A DNA stretch of 64,000 nucleotides from CAWBAT01 sp963810905 (GCA_963810905.1 CAWEPG010000013.1:62001-126000); one strand, 5' to 3'. Positions 36,267-47,800 are shown, counted from the first letter of the stretch. The notes: generated from the letters alone by a model not told the origin. Numbers and translations: made by a program.

Positions 36267-37625
36267 ATGCAAAAAGTCCTAATCATAGATGACGACAAAC
36301 TCACGTGCGACTTCATTGCGGAGTTGCTGGACGATTTCAATGTGGACATATCAACGACGCAAAACCCTACCGAGGCCATTGAGCTCGGCCAGGAGTCAAA
36401 GTTTGATCTAATCATCAGCGACATCAATCTGCAAAATCGTTTGACTGGGCTCGATGTTCTCAAGAACTTTCGAAAATATCTACCCGAGTCTGAAGTGATT
36501 CTGATCAGCGGGTTTGGGACACTGGAAACCGCCATAGAAGCGGTTCGTGAAGGTGCCTTCGACTACATCAGCAAACCCTTTAACATTAACGAAGTCAAAG
36601 CCGTCGTCAAGCGAGCCCTCGAAAAGAAACAGCTGATCAAGGAGAATGAGCAGTTACGGACCCAGCTCGACAATTTACCATCCTCTACGACTCTAATTGG
36701 CAGTAGCCCCAGGATGTTAGCCGTCTATAAATCTATCGCCAGCGTCGCGCAGTCAAAGTCGACGGTACTGATTTATGGAGAAAGCGGGACCGGGAAAGAA
36801 CTGGTAGCTCGGCAGGTCCACAATAACAGTCCAAGGAAACAAAAAGGGTTTTTGGCTATTAATTGTGGTGCCCTATCCGAATCTCTACTGGAAAGCGAAC
36901 TCTTTGGTTACCAGAAAGGGGCTTTCACAGGAGCCAATTCTGACCGAATTGGCTTATTTGAAGAAGCCGACGGCGGAACACTTTTCCTGGATGAAGTCGG
37001 AGACACCACCCCGGCCATGCAAGTAAAATTGTTACGTGCACTCCAGGAACAGGAGATTAAGCGAGTCGGTGGTGTCAAGACGATTAAAGTGGATGTCCGA
37101 CTCATTGCCGCCACCAATCAGAATCTGGAGGACCTTGTCAAGGAAGGGAAGTTCCGGGAAGACTTGCTCTACCGGTTGAGCGTGATTACCATCAACGTTC
37201 CCCCGCTTAGAGAGCGCCGCGAAGATATCCCGACTCTCATTTCCCACTTTCTAAGAAAACATAACCTGGACAAAAGGGCCCAGCCGAGTATTTCGCAGGA
37301 GGCCATGAATGCGTTATCTAGTTATTCGTGGCCAGGAAACGTGCGGGAGCTCGAAAACACGATCGAGCGCGTGTGTCAATTTTCAAAAGGAGGGATCATC
37401 ACGCTGGACGATCTCCCCCCAAAGATGAATACCCAAGTTAAGTTTCACCAAAGTCATCTTTATGATGACTTGCCCAGCCTGGATGAACTGGAAAAACGAT
37501 ACCTGATTCATATCTTGGAACAGACTAAACATAACAAAAGCCATGCTGCGGAGATCCTTGGAATCAACCGGAGGACGCTCTATCGGATGGCCGAACGCTT
37601 TGGGATTGATTTAAAAGAAGATTGA
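36267..37625 (+). CDS. Sigma-54-dependent response regulator (NtrC family)
   Basis: 452 residues. REC domain (about 1-120) with phospho-acceptor Asp in LIISDINLQN and Lys in YISKPFN. AAA+ domain (about 140-375) with Walker A YGESGTGKELV, the sigma-54 contact loop GAFTGA, and Walker B FLDEVGD. C-terminal Fis-type HTH ends with SHAAEILGINRRTLYRMA. It opens promoters bound by sigma-54 RNA polymerase when phosphorylated, presumably by the kinase upstream. A -24/-12 promoter lies just downstream (37821), a likely target. Confidence 0.95.
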   Translation: MQKVLIIDDDKLTCDFIAELLDDFNVDISTTQNPTEAIELGQESKFDLIISDINLQNRLTGLDVLKNFRKYLPESEVILISGFGTLETAIEAVREGAFDYISKPFNINEVKAVVKRALEKKQLIKENEQLRTQLDNLPSSTTLIGSSPRMLAVYKSIASVAQSKSTVLIYGESGTGKELVARQVHNNSPRKQKGFLAINCGALSESLLESELFGYQKGAFTGANSDRIGLFEEADGGTLFLDEVGDTTPAMQVKLLRALQEQEIKRVGGVKTIKVDVRLIAATNQNLEDLVKEGKFREDLLYRLSVITINVPPLRERREDIPTLISHFLRKHNLDKRAQPSISQEAMNALSSYSWPGNVRELENTIERVCQFSKGGIITLDDLPPKMNTQVKFHQSHLYDDLPSLDELEKRYLIHILEQTKHNKSHAAEILGINRRTLYRMAERFGIDLKED

Positions 37626-37929
37626 AGGACCAAATTGCCCCACAGGACAAATTGCCTCAACTATTAACATTAAGTAAATAAATGGCTTATCTAGAAAATA
37701 ACTCGTAAGAGCCGGGCTGCCTCACTTCCCCGAAGCGAATTTCCACTGTTTCCCAGACTGGCAAACCACCAAGTCATTCAAATTAATAGACTTATTTGTT
37801 CTATGCCCGGTTGGGCGTGTTTGGCCGTTCGCTTGCTCTTACATATGTTCATGAAGGATTAAAGACTCTATTCCAAACCCGGTCAATAGGAAACCCCTGA
37901 CGGCCAACTAATTTCAAGGAGGAAGTCCC
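37626..37929. other. Intergenic region with sigma-54 promoter and short direct repeats
   Basis: CAAATTGCC occurs twice, at 37631-37639 and 37648-37656, spaced 17 bases start to start. Each is about 170-190 bases upstream of the sigma-54 promoter, the normal distance for an activator site. A related GGCCAATTTGCC is found at about 36207, upstream of the regulator's own gene. The ribosome site AAGGAGGAAGTCCC precedes the small secreted protein. Confidence 0.5.
37821..37837 (+). promoter_or_regulatory. Sigma-54 (-24/-12) promoter
   Basis: TTGGCCGTTCGCTTGCT compared with the consensus YTGGCACGRNNNTTGCW: the -24 TTGGC and the -12 TTGCT match fully and the GG-to-GC spacing is exactly 10 bases; the middle differs. 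Transcription would start near 37849, giving a leader of about 80 bases before the 61-codon gene at 37930. Confidence 0.6.
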
Positions 37930-38115
37930 ATGAAGAAGTTACTATCCTTAATCTTCGTTGCCATGTTTGCTCTTACCATGAGCTTCGGCACATTCGCATC
38001 GGATGACAAGTCGACCTCCACGAAGTCGACTTCCAGCACCAAGAAGTCCAAGAAGTCCAAGAAGTCCACAAAGTCGACCGCCGATCCAGCTCCCGCAGCA
38101 GCTCCTTCCAAGTAA
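37930..38115 (+). CDS. Tiny secreted Lys/Ser/Thr-rich protein
   Basis: 61 residues. The signal peptide is clear: KKLLSLIFVAMFALTMSFG, probably cleaved near FAS-DD. The mature part of about 37 residues is almost wholly Ser, Thr and Lys, with KKSKKSKKS in the middle, then TADPAPAAAPSK. It has no Cys or aromatic residues and must be disordered and very basic. Strong ribosome site (AAGGAGG). It is framed by a sigma-54 promoter upstream and a strong terminator downstream, so it is a single-gene unit next to an NtrC-type regulator. Possible roles: binding anionic envelope polymers or DNA, or buffering charge under stress; unproven. Confidence 0.8.
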   Translation: MKKLLSLIFVAMFALTMSFGTFASDDKSTSTKSTSSTKKSKKSKKSTKSTADPAPAAAPSK

Positions 38116-38140
38116 CTTTCTGCGGTTTCTGTTTATTCGA

Positions 38141-38185
38141 AAAGCCAGCCTTCCTTTTCATCAATGTGAAGGCTGGCTTTTTTTT
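38141..38185 (+). terminator. Strong intrinsic terminator
   Basis: A 13-bp perfect stem AAAGCCAGCCTTC / GAAGGCTGGCTTT with a 14-base loop, followed by a T run to 38185. It ends the small secreted protein transcript. A degenerate copy is found at 58650-58686. Confidence 0.85.
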
Positions 38186-38388
38186 GGTATGACCGGTAAT
38201 GCTGATTTCATTCATTTCACTCACCGTGAGCCCCCCGCTAAGTCGATCAAGCGGCAAGATCGATACGACTCCTAACCCATAAAACTTGCACCGACATTGA
38301 ATACCTAGCTAGCCGAAGTTTTGCATGCTGTGGCGAGTCCGTCCCCTCTAATGCACCGGGCTAGCCAAAAAAACTTCGTTAGGTTACG

Positions 38389-39594
38389 ATGAGGTTCATG
38401 GTGATGAGTCCATTCTCTTCGCGCATTTGCACTCCCGTTAAGCAATTCGCCAGGGTATGGATATACACGCCGGCATTGACTGCCCTTCGCCGCTTGCAGC
38501 GCCAGTCTCGGATTGTCCAGGTGTTGGTTTTCCTGGGTCTATTCGCCGTGACTGCTTGGCTTGACCTTGCCATCGATCCTGACCTATCGCTTTTCGCTCT
38601 CTATCTGATCCCAACGCTGTACTCAGCTTGGTTCATGGGAATCTTCTGGGGCTACGTAAGCTGTCTTGCCAGCGCCGTTGTCTGCTTCATCGAAGATTGG
38701 GGATTAACAGCATTCTACCAACACACGTTGATCCCTCACTGGAACTTGGGCGAGAGGCTCACCGTGCTGGTGGTGATCGTGACCATTGTGAATGCTCTGA
38801 AGAGCGCTCTTGAAGATGAACATGAAGCGGAACGGCGAGGCGTCCAGAGAGAATTCGAAATTGCCTCCGAAGTACAGATGCGCCTGCTTCCGTCGCAGGC
38901 CCCGGATTATCCCCGGCTGGACTTCGGTTTTTTTTACCAACCTGCCCGTGAAGTAGGGGGCGACTATTATGATTTTATTCCGTTCAGCCCAGAACGCATG
39001 GGTCTTGCCGTCGGTGATGCTTCCGGGAAGGGGCTCTCCAGCGCACTGCTGATGGCTTCTCTGCAAGGTCTGGTGCGAACGAATCTCGCGGTTCGTCAAG
39101 GAGAAGTCGCCCGCTTCGTTACCGAATTGAATCACTCTGTGTACAAGTTGACCGCCAGCGAACGCTATGCAACGCTTTTTTTCGCCACCGTCGACGTTTC
39201 CAGTCAAACGCTCCACTATGTCAATGCCGGGCATAATCCGCCACTTCTTTTCAGGGGCGGAACGGCGGCGGCCCTCGGTCAAAGCACAGCAGAGAGTTTG
39301 GAAGGCGGAGGACCTCCGGTCGGGATCTTCGCGCAAAGCCAGTATCGGTCTGAGACCGTCCTTCTCCACGATGGAGACGTTCTGGTCGCGTACACGGATG
39401 GAGTCGTCGAAGCGCTGAGCCCCCAACAAGTGGAATTCGGCAAAGAGCGGTTAAGCAATATTGTTCGCTTGTCGCTTTCTTTCGGCGCGGCGGAAATCTG
39501 CAAACGCATTGCGGAAGGGCTGCAAGCGTTCGTCGCGGAATGTCCGCAGTGGGATGACGTTACATTTGTGGTTATGAAGGTGAAGCCCGAGTGA
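38389..39594 (+). CDS. Membrane PP2C-type (SpoIIE/RsbU) serine phosphatase
   Basis: 401 residues. Three or four TM helices lie at about 48-145, followed by a short coiled coil with ASEVQMRLLPSQAP. The catalytic PP2C domain (about 170-400) has the metal residues in REVGGDYYDF, VGDASGKGLSSAL, YTDGVVEA and DDVTFVVM. It is all intact. Such enzymes dephosphorylate anti-anti-sigma factors in partner-switching stress pathways; no RsbV/RsbW genes are nearby. The start may be further in (an ATG 9 bases on). Confidence 0.9.
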   Translation: MRFMVMSPFSSRICTPVKQFARVWIYTPALTALRRLQRQSRIVQVLVFLGLFAVTAWLDLAIDPDLSLFALYLIPTLYSAWFMGIFWGYVSCLASAVVCFIEDWGLTAFYQHTLIPHWNLGERLTVLVVIVTIVNALKSALEDEHEAERRGVQREFEIASEVQMRLLPSQAPDYPRLDFGFFYQPAREVGGDYYDFIPFSPERMGLAVGDASGKGLSSALLMASLQGLVRTNLAVRQGEVARFVTELNHSVYKLTASERYATLFFATVDVSSQTLHYVNAGHNPPLLFRGGTAAALGQSTAESLEGGGPPVGIFAQSQYRSETVLLHDGDVLVAYTDGVVEALSPQQVEFGKERLSNIVRLSLSFGAAEICKRIAEGLQAFVAECPQWDDVTFVVMKVKPE

Positions 39595-40299
39595 ACTAGC
39601 TACCTGGCGGAATGGAGAAGTTGAATGAATTCTTGAAAAACCGGCATGAGGCCAGTTCTCTCGAAGTCCAGGAACAAAGTGCTGGTACGGTACCTTGTAT
39701 TACAGGGCGAATAGATCTGAAACCGATTGCGACTGACGAGCAGCAGCGTTTGAGTTTCCAATCAAACCCCGGATAGTCGCGGTCGTCCCGGTTATCATTG
39801 TTGGTTTTTTGGCAATCTTTGCGCCCGATCGCGGCACGGCGCCAGCGCAGCAACTTTACTATTTGCCGATTATCCTTGCGGCATATCATTTCGGCAAGAA
39901 CGGCGGTCTGACGGGGGCTGAGCGAAATACTGCAGTTTGCAGAAAGTCGTTTGGTATGGCGCCGTTCTTCATCGATAGTTCACGGATTTCCTACGAATGA
40001 AGTCTTTCCCAACCACAATTTGCGCCTGGGGAAATGAAAACCATTCGATATAATAGCTTTGGAGAAAGAATTTTTCCGGCTTTATCAAAAAGGCTTAGAG
40101 GGAGGGGAGGGGAAAGCAAAGAATCTCTTACCAGGCGATTTCTCTCTCAAACCCTAAATCCCAAGTTCAAAGAAATAGCTCATTTTGTTTATCTCTTTGG
40201 CTACCCTGGTTCCGGGTCCTGCATCTAAGCGATAGTATTAATGTGTCAAGCGCAGGCGTGTCATCTCGGCGCCATCCAAAAAATCCAGGAAGGTAATTC
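39595..40299. other. Intergenic region with a gene relic
   Basis: Apart from the relic at 39770-39919, nothing protein-like was found. The last bases hold the ribosome site (AGGAAGG) of the efflux adaptor gene. Confidence 0.5.
39770..39919 (+). pseudogene. Relic of a membrane sensor N-terminus
   Basis: About 50 codons read as two hydrophobic helices with LYYLPIILAAYHFGKNGGL. Such a YLPIILAA(Y/F).FG..GG stretch is typical of the first helices of membrane-bound histidine kinases and diguanylate cyclases. There is no start, and no downstream domain in any frame before the efflux operon, so it is a fragment. Confidence 0.45.
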
Positions 40300-41550
40300 A
40301 TGAGCGAGAAGAAATCCCCATCCGTACTCGAAGATGTACCCTCTCCTTCTAGGGAACTGCCGGGTGAAAAAAAACACCGTTTCCGTTCAATATGGATCTG
40401 GCTGTTAATTCTTGTCTTCCTGGGCTTCGGTGTCTATTTCGTCTGGCTTAAAAAGAACCCCCTGCAATCAGGCCGAATACATTCGGCAGTTGGAGGAATG
40501 ACGGCCAGAGGCCCTGGGACCATACCCGTAGTCGCGGCGAAAACTCGAAAGGGCGATATCAGTGTTTATTTTCCGGGTCTCGGTGCGGTGACTCCCCTCT
40601 ATACGGTGGCCGTGAGGAGTCGTGTCGACGGGCAGTTGATGAAAGTCCTCTATAAGGAAGGTGATCTTGTTCACGAGGGCGACCTTCTGGTGGAAATTGA
40701 TCCGCGTCCCTATCAAGTTCAGCTGACCCAGGCCGAAGGACAACTGCTCAAGGACCAGGCAGCACTTGACAATGCGCGAATCGACCTGGCCCGCTACCAA
40801 ACGTTGTTGACGCAGAGGGCAATTCCGGAGCAACAGCTCGCGACGCAGAAAACACTCGTAGCGCAGTACGAAGGGGCCTTGAAAACTGATCAGGGGCTGA
40901 TTGATAGCGCCAAGCTCAATCTTACCTATTGCCACATCACGGCCCCCATCACTGGTCAAGTGGGCCTACGGTTAGTGGATCCCGGAAACATAGTTCATGC
41001 CAACGACTCAAACGCACTATTGGTCATCACACAGATTCAGCCCATCAGTGTGATCTTTACCCTCGGTGAAGACCAGCTTGCGTTGGTGTTCCAAAAACTT
41101 GCATCCGGTCAGCGGTTGAAGGTAGATGTTTACGATCGCAGCAAGGCAACCGAGCTTGCGACCGGTTGGTTGACGACAGTTGATAACCAAATTGACCCCA
41201 ACACTGGCACGCTTAAGCTGCGGGCGACTTTCAACAATACAAACAGGGCCCTGTTTCCCAATCAGTTCGTCAATGTGCGACTACTTGTCGAGAAGAAGCA
41301 TGACGTTGTGCTCGTTCCCACGGCTGTCATTCAGCGCAATTCGCAGGTCACTTATGTCTACGTGGTGAAGCCGGATTCAACCGTTACGGTGCGCCAGGTG
41401 ACCATCGGCACAACTGAAGGGGACCAGTCCGAAGTCACTGCGGGTCTCTCCTCGGACGAAGTTGTGGTTATGACCGGCGTCGACAAGCTCCAAGAGGGCG
41501 GGAAGGTCAACGTTCATATCGACGGCGACAAGAATCGGAAGGGAAGTTAG
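40300..41550 (+). CDS. RND efflux periplasmic adaptor (MdtA-like)
   Basis: 416 residues. An N-terminal cytoplasmic stretch is followed by one TM helix (about 30-50). Then come barrel-sandwich and hairpin domains typical of membrane-fusion proteins: VRSRVDGQLMKVLYKEGDLV and the matching AQLTYCHITAPITGQVGLR-like half (LNLTYCHITAPITGQVG), then beta-barrel and membrane-proximal domains. It links the inner-membrane pumps to the outer-membrane channel. The stop directly abuts the first permease start (TAGATG). Confidence 0.93.
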   Translation: MSEKKSPSVLEDVPSPSRELPGEKKHRFRSIWIWLLILVFLGFGVYFVWLKKNPLQSGRIHSAVGGMTARGPGTIPVVAAKTRKGDISVYFPGLGAVTPLYTVAVRSRVDGQLMKVLYKEGDLVHEGDLLVEIDPRPYQVQLTQAEGQLLKDQAALDNARIDLARYQTLLTQRAIPEQQLATQKTLVAQYEGALKTDQGLIDSAKLNLTYCHITAPITGQVGLRLVDPGNIVHANDSNALLVITQIQPISVIFTLGEDQLALVFQKLASGQRLKVDVYDRSKATELATGWLTTVDNQIDPNTGTLKLRATFNNTNRALFPNQFVNVRLLVEKKHDVVLVPTAVIQRNSQVTYVYVVKPDSTVTVRQVTIGTTEGDQSEVTAGLSSDEVVVMTGVDKLQEGGKVNVHIDGDKNRKGS

Positions 41551-44500
41551 ATGAACCCGTCCCAAACATTTATTCTCCGGCCGGTGGCAACAGCTTTGCT
41601 CATGGTGGGCATTGTGCTTGCAGGGGCGGTGGCATATACGCAGTTGCCCGTTTCGGCATTGCCGGAGGTAGACTATCCGACCATTCAAATTATTACGTTC
41701 TATCCCGGCGCCAGCCCGGATGTGATGGCGTCCTCGGTGACCGCCCCGCTCGAGCGACAATTCGGCCAGGTACCGGGACTCCAACAGATGACCTCTACCA
41801 GTTCGGACGGTTGCTCAGTGATCACCTTGCAGTTCAACCTCAGCCTGAGCATTGATGTTGCCGAGCAACAAGTGCAGCAGTCCATTAACGCGGCGGGAAC
41901 TTATCTCCCTCCGGATTTACCCACCCCTCCAATCTATAGCAAAAGTAACCCGGCCGATACCCCGATCCTCACACTGGCGCTGACCTCGAATGAGCTTCCA
42001 CTCTCGAAGGTTGAGGACCTCGCCGACACAAGATTGGCGCCGAAGATCTCACAGTTGCCCGGCGTGGGGCTAGTCAGCATTAGTGGCGGCCAGAAGCCTG
42101 CCGTCCGGATCCAAGCCAATCCTACGTCAATGGCGTTTTATGGCCTGAATCTGGAAGACCTTCGCAGCGCCCTCGTCGCCGCCAACGTCAACCAGGCGAA
42201 AGGCAGCTTTGATGGCCCGCACCAAGCGTACCAGATTGGAGCCAATGACCAGTTGCTCTCAAGCAGCGACTACGCTCCATTGATCATCGCGTATCGGAAT
42301 GGTTCCCCGATCAAATTGACCGAAGTTGCCACCGTCACCGATGACATAGAGAACGTCCGCCAGGCGGCCTGGATGAACGACGTTCCTGCCGTCATCGTTA
42401 ACATTCAGCGACAGCCGGGCGCCAATATTATTACCGTTGTGGACCGCATTAAGACTCTGTTGCCGCAGCTTACCACATCACTTCCCTCATCGGTCCACGT
42501 CCGCATCTTGACTGACCGGACCAATACCATTCGGGCATCCGTAAGCGACGTGCAATTCTCACTGATGCTCACGGTCGCGTTGGTGGTGATGGTTATCTTT
42601 CTTTTTCTTCGCAATCTTGCGGCCACCGTTATCCCCAGTGTCGCCGTTCCGCTCTCCCTCGTCGGAACTTTCGGAGTGATGTATCTGCTTGGCTACAGCC
42701 TGAATAACTTGACGTTGATGGCATTAACCATTTCAACCGGATTCGTCGTCGACGACGCAATCGTCATGATCGAGAATATTTCCCGTTACATTGAAGAAGG
42801 CGAATCTCCGCTGGAAGCAGCCCTCAAAGGGTCCGCCCAGATTGGCTTCACCATCGTGTCGCTGACCATCTCATTAATTGCCGTTCTCATCCCATTGTTG
42901 TTCATGGGTGATATCGTCGGCCGGCTCTTCCGCGAATTTGCGGTCACGTTGAGCGTGACCATCCTGGTTTCTGCTGTTGTCTCGCTGACTCTCACCCCCA
43001 TGATGTGCTCCAAGCTATTGAGGCACCGTCGCGTGGAAGAGGAAGGCTGGTTCTATCGCGAGTCGGAGCGCGCCTGGAATGGGGTCATCGCAATTTATGA
43101 TCATACCTTGCAGTGGGTCCTCCGCCATCAAACGCTGACGCTCTTGGTCGCAATCCTGACGCTCGGCTTTACCGTGCAACTCTACATCTTTATCCCTAAA
43201 GGGTTTTTCCCGATTCAAGACACCGGCGTCATCCAGGGAGTTTCAGAAGCAGCTCAGACGGTGTCCTTCACGGAGATGGCCAAAGAACAGCAAGAACTGG
43301 CAAAGATAATCTTGAAGGATCCCGCCGTAGAGAGCCTTTCGTCGTTTATCGGCATTGACGGAACCAACACAACCCTGAATAGTGGACGCATCCTCATCAA
43401 CTTGAAACCGCTTGATGAACGTAAGATCAGTGCCAGTGACTGTCATCCGCCGCTTGCAGCCGGAACTGGCGCAGGTGGCTGGCATCACTCTGTTTATGCA
43501 GGCGGTGCAGGATATTACGGTAGAGGACCGGGTGAGCCGCACGCAATTCCAATACTCGCTCGAAGATCCCAGCGCTGAAGAATTGAATATTTATGCACCC
43601 CGAATGCTCGAAAAACTGAAGCAGTTGCCGGAACTGCGTGACGTGGCCAGCGATCAGCAGGTTGGCGGCTTGCGGGCGAAGGTTGTGTTCGATCGCGAAA
43701 CGGCTTATCGCGCTCGGCATCACACCATCCGCCATCGACCAGACACTCTATGACGCATACGGACAGCGGCAAGTGTCTACCATTTACACCCAGTTGAACC
43801 AATACCACGTGGTATTGGAAGTGAAGCCCGATTTTCAAAAGAATCCTCTGAACCTCCGCGATCTGTATATCCGGACCGGCACCAGCGCTTCTTCAGGCTT
43901 GGTTTCGGGCGGATCCGGAGGAACTCCATTACTCGGACCCTCGAGCTCCTTAACCGCTGCGACGGCGAGCCTCTCTTCGACGTCCTCATCCGCCGGTTCG
44001 TCCACCATTGCCTCGAACAGCGCCTTCGGCGGGGACCGATCGCATCGACCTCCGTTTTTCCGAACGGAGGCCAAGTGCCACTCGCTGCTTTCACGCATGT
44101 GGAGCAGATGAGCGCCCCAATTACCGTAAACCATCAAGGCCAATTTCCCGTGGTGACCCTCTCCTTCAATCTGGCGCCGAACGCATCGTTGGGAGAAGCC
44201 ATCAAGGCCATCAACAAAGTGAAGGATGAAATTGGTCTGCCTCCCAGTATTCAGGTAGCCTACCAGGGGACAGCGAAGGCATTCCAGGCATCGCTGGCCA
44301 ATGAACTGGCGCTGATACTGGCGGCCATCGTAACGGTTTACATTGTCTTGGGCGTCTTGTATGAAAGTTACATCCACCCGATTACTATCTTGTCCAGCTT
44401 GCCTTCAGCCGGTGTTGGCGCGCTGCTGGCTCTCATAGTCTGCCACAACGACTTCAGCGTTATCGCCTTGATCGGGATTGTCCTGCTGATTGGTATCGTC

Positions 44501-44845
44501 AAGAAGAACGCCATCATGATGATCGATTTCGCTTTGGAAGCAGAGCGTAAGGAAGGCATGACTCCGGTCAATGCCATTTATCAAGCATGCCTTCTGCGTT
44601 TCCGCCCGATCATGATGACCACCATGGCGGCGCTGCTCGGAGGCGTACCGTTGGCGCTCGGCACCGGCACCGGTTCGGAACTGCGCCGGCCTTTGGGTAT
44701 TACGATTGTCGGCGGATTACTTTTGAGCCAGTTACTGACTCTTTACACGACCCCGGTCATTTACCTCTGGCTCGATCGCCTGGCCAAGCGATTTTCCCGT
44801 CAGCGCGAGGACAGTCCGGGTCTGGAACCGGTTCCAGCAGAGTGA
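41551..44845 (+). CDS. RND efflux permease 1 (MdtB-like), three frameshifts
   Basis: Proton-driven inner-membrane multidrug pump. N-terminal part intact with RPVATALLMVGIVLAGAVAY, the DD pair in TM4 (STGFVVDDAIVMIENI) and GFFPIQDTG. Breaks: about 43420-43440; 43709-43713, where one extra base interrupts YRLGITPSAIDQTLYDAYG; and a GGGG run at 44031-44034. After each, conserved RND sequence continues, ending with VPLALGTGTGSELRRPLG. Full length would be about 1097 residues. A Ser/Gly/Ala-rich loop of about 45 residues (SGLVSGGSGG ... SSTSSSAGSSTIAS) sits in the second porter region, not usual for the family. Likely pairs with permease 2 as a heteromer. Confidence 0.88.
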
Positions 44846-44848
44846 ACC

Positions 44849-47800
44849 ATGAGTTTCTCATCCCCTTTTATCCGCAGGCCGATCGGCACGACGCTCCTGA
44901 CCATCGCTATTACGCTGGCAGGAGCCGTCGCCTTCCGGCTCCTGCCGGTATCCCCGCTTCCCCAGGTTGATTTTCCGACCATCTCCGTGGGGGCAGGTTT
45001 GCCCGGCGCAAGTCCCGAAACCATGGCCGCGACGGTTGCTACCCCCCTCGAACGCCAGTTCAGCCGGATTGCGTCGGTCACGGAGATGACGTCATCGAGT
45101 TCCCTCGGATCCACCAATATCACGTTGCAGTTCGATTTAAACCGTAACATCGACGCCGCAGCGCGCGACGTTCAGGCAGCGATTAATGCTGCCCGCGGCA
45201 ACCTGCCGTCCAATCTTCCGAATAACCCGACGTACCGAAAAGTGAACCCGGCCGATTCTCCGATCTTTATCCTCGCGCTTACCTCGGACGTGCTCAGCAA
45301 AAGCCGGATGTATGATGCCGCCTCGTCGATTCTGGCTCAGAAGCTGTCCGAGGTGAGCGGTGTAGGCCTGGTGACCATCGGGGGAGGCTCGTTGCCGACG
45401 GTTCGCATCGAGTTGAATCCGAGTGCGCTGAACAAGTATGGCATCGGCCTCGAGCAGGTTCGAAGCGTCTTGAGCAGCGCCAATGCCAATACGCCGAAGG
45501 GACATTTCTCGGATGATCACCGCACGTGGGAGGTGGGCGCGAACGATCAGATCTTTAATCCTGTTGATTACGAGCCGTTGATCGTTGCTTATCGCAATGG
45601 ATCAGCTGTGCGAATCTCCGATATCGGCCGAGCGGTGGCCGGTCCTGAAGATCTTCGGAATGCGGGATATGCGAACGGAAAACCTTCCATTCTGGTCATT
45701 ATCTTTCGCCAACCGAATGCCAACATCATCGATACCGTGGACGGCATCCGCGCCGCGCTTCCCCAGCTCAAAGCGGCCATGCCACAATCGATTGATATGA
45801 GGGTGGCCATGGACCAAACCGTGACCATCCGTGCTTCCGTAAAAAATGTCGAGCGATCGCTCATCATCTCGGTAATTCTCGTGATTCTGGTCGTCTTCTT
45901 TTTCCTGCGAAACCCGCGGACGACTTTGATCCCCAGCATGGCCGTGCCCGTGTCGTTGATCGGAACCTTCGGTGTGATGTACCTTTTGGGCTACAACCTG
46001 GACAATCTGTCCTTGATGGCGCTCTGCATTTCCACCGGTTTTGTGGTTGATGACGCGATCGTTGTCATCGAGAACATCTCGCGCTATCTCGAAAAGGGAA
46101 TGCCTCCATTCCAGGCCGCGCTCAAGGGAGCCAAAGAAATTGGCTTTACTGTGCTGACCATCAGCGTTTCGCTAGTCGCGGTTTTCATTCCCTTGTTACT
46201 CATGGGAGGGATTGTGGGCCGCCTATTCCGTGAATTTGCGGTGACGCTCTCCGTCGCGATCCTTGTTTCCATGGTCGTTTCGCTCACGACGACTCCCATG
46301 ATGTGCGCCCACCTGCTGAAAGTGCATGAATCGCATGGCTGGATGTACCGGAAAAGTGAGCAAGCTTTCGACGCAGTCGTGCGTGGATACGGGAAGACAC
46401 TCTCCGGAGTACTTCGCTTTCCGGCGATTACAATGGCGGTATTGCTCGCCACCATTGCTCTCAACGTCTATCTTTACACTTACGTGCCTAAGGGATTTTT
46501 TCCGCAACAGGACAATGGACGACTTTTCGGTGCGATTCAAGCGGACCAGGATACTTCGTTCCAGGAAATGGACAAGATTCTGAAGCAGATGATCAACATC
46601 ATCGTCGAGGACCCGGCAGTGGACTCTGTCATTGGCTTCACGGGCGGAGGGAACTCGGCACGAATGTTCCTCTCCCTGAAGCCGTCCAAGAAAGGAAAAT
46701 CAGTGCCGACCTCATTATTGCGCGACTGCGGCCGAAGCTCGCCAAGGTGCCTGGAGCCTCGCTCTATTTGCAGGCGGCACAAGACGTGCGCGTGGGAGGG
46801 CGATTCGGCAACGCCCAGTATCAATTCACGATGCGGGGAGACAACCTGCAGGATCTCACGGACTTCGCTCCCCGCATGCTCCAAGAGTTGCGAGCGATCC
46901 CGATCATTGCCGACGTCAGCAGTGATCAGCAGAACCGCGGACTGCAGGCCATGCTTCAGTACGATCGCGAGACGGCGGCGCGTTTCGGCATTTCTCCGCA
47001 ATTGATTGATAACACACTCTACGACGCTTTCGGCCAACGTCAAGTATCGACCATGTACACCTCGCTGAATCAGTACCACATCATCATGGAGGTCGCGCCG
47101 GAATACTGGCAGAACCCCCAGATTTTGCGCGAGGTATACGTCCGCTCGCCACGTGGACAAATGGTTCCTTTGAGCACTTTTACGCGTTACGCGCCCATCA
47201 CTGCGCCACTGTCGGTCAGCCACCAGGGCCTTTTTCCAGCCGTCACGATCTCCTTCAACTTGCAGCCGGGGGTCGCGTTGGGAGAGGCGGTAGATCACAT
47301 TAGCGCAGCGGCGGCCAAGATTGGCCTGCCGTCAACGATCCACACCGGATTCGCCGGAACAGCCCAAGCCTATCAGGATTCCCTCAGTAGCCAGCCTCTC
47401 CTGATTGCCGCCGCGCTGGTCACAGTCTATCTGGTGCTCGGGATTCTTTACGAGAGCTACGTCCATCCCATTACTGTCCTTTCTACGCTCCCCTCGGCCG
47501 GGGTGGGTGCGCTGCTGGCGCTGCTGCTCACTCACACCGATCTCACCGTCATCGCCATTATCGGAATCATTTTGCTGATCGGTCTCGTGAAAAAGAACGG
47601 TATCTTGATGATCGATTTTGCTCTGGCCGCTGAGCGGAACGAAGGCAAGAATTCGAGGGACTCCATCTACGAAGCTTGCTTGTTGCGCTTCCGCCCGATC
47701 CTGATGACCACGATGGCGGCGATGCTGGGCGCCTTCCCTCTCGCACTCGAGACCGGCCCCGGCTCAGAGCTGCGGCGACCGCTGGGAATTGCCATCATCG

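Noticed and set aside
38003..38275. + strand Arg/Pro-rich frame overlapping the small secreted protein
   Set aside because: Shadow of the AAG/TCC codon repeat in the real 61-codon gene, which has signal peptide, ribosome site and terminator.
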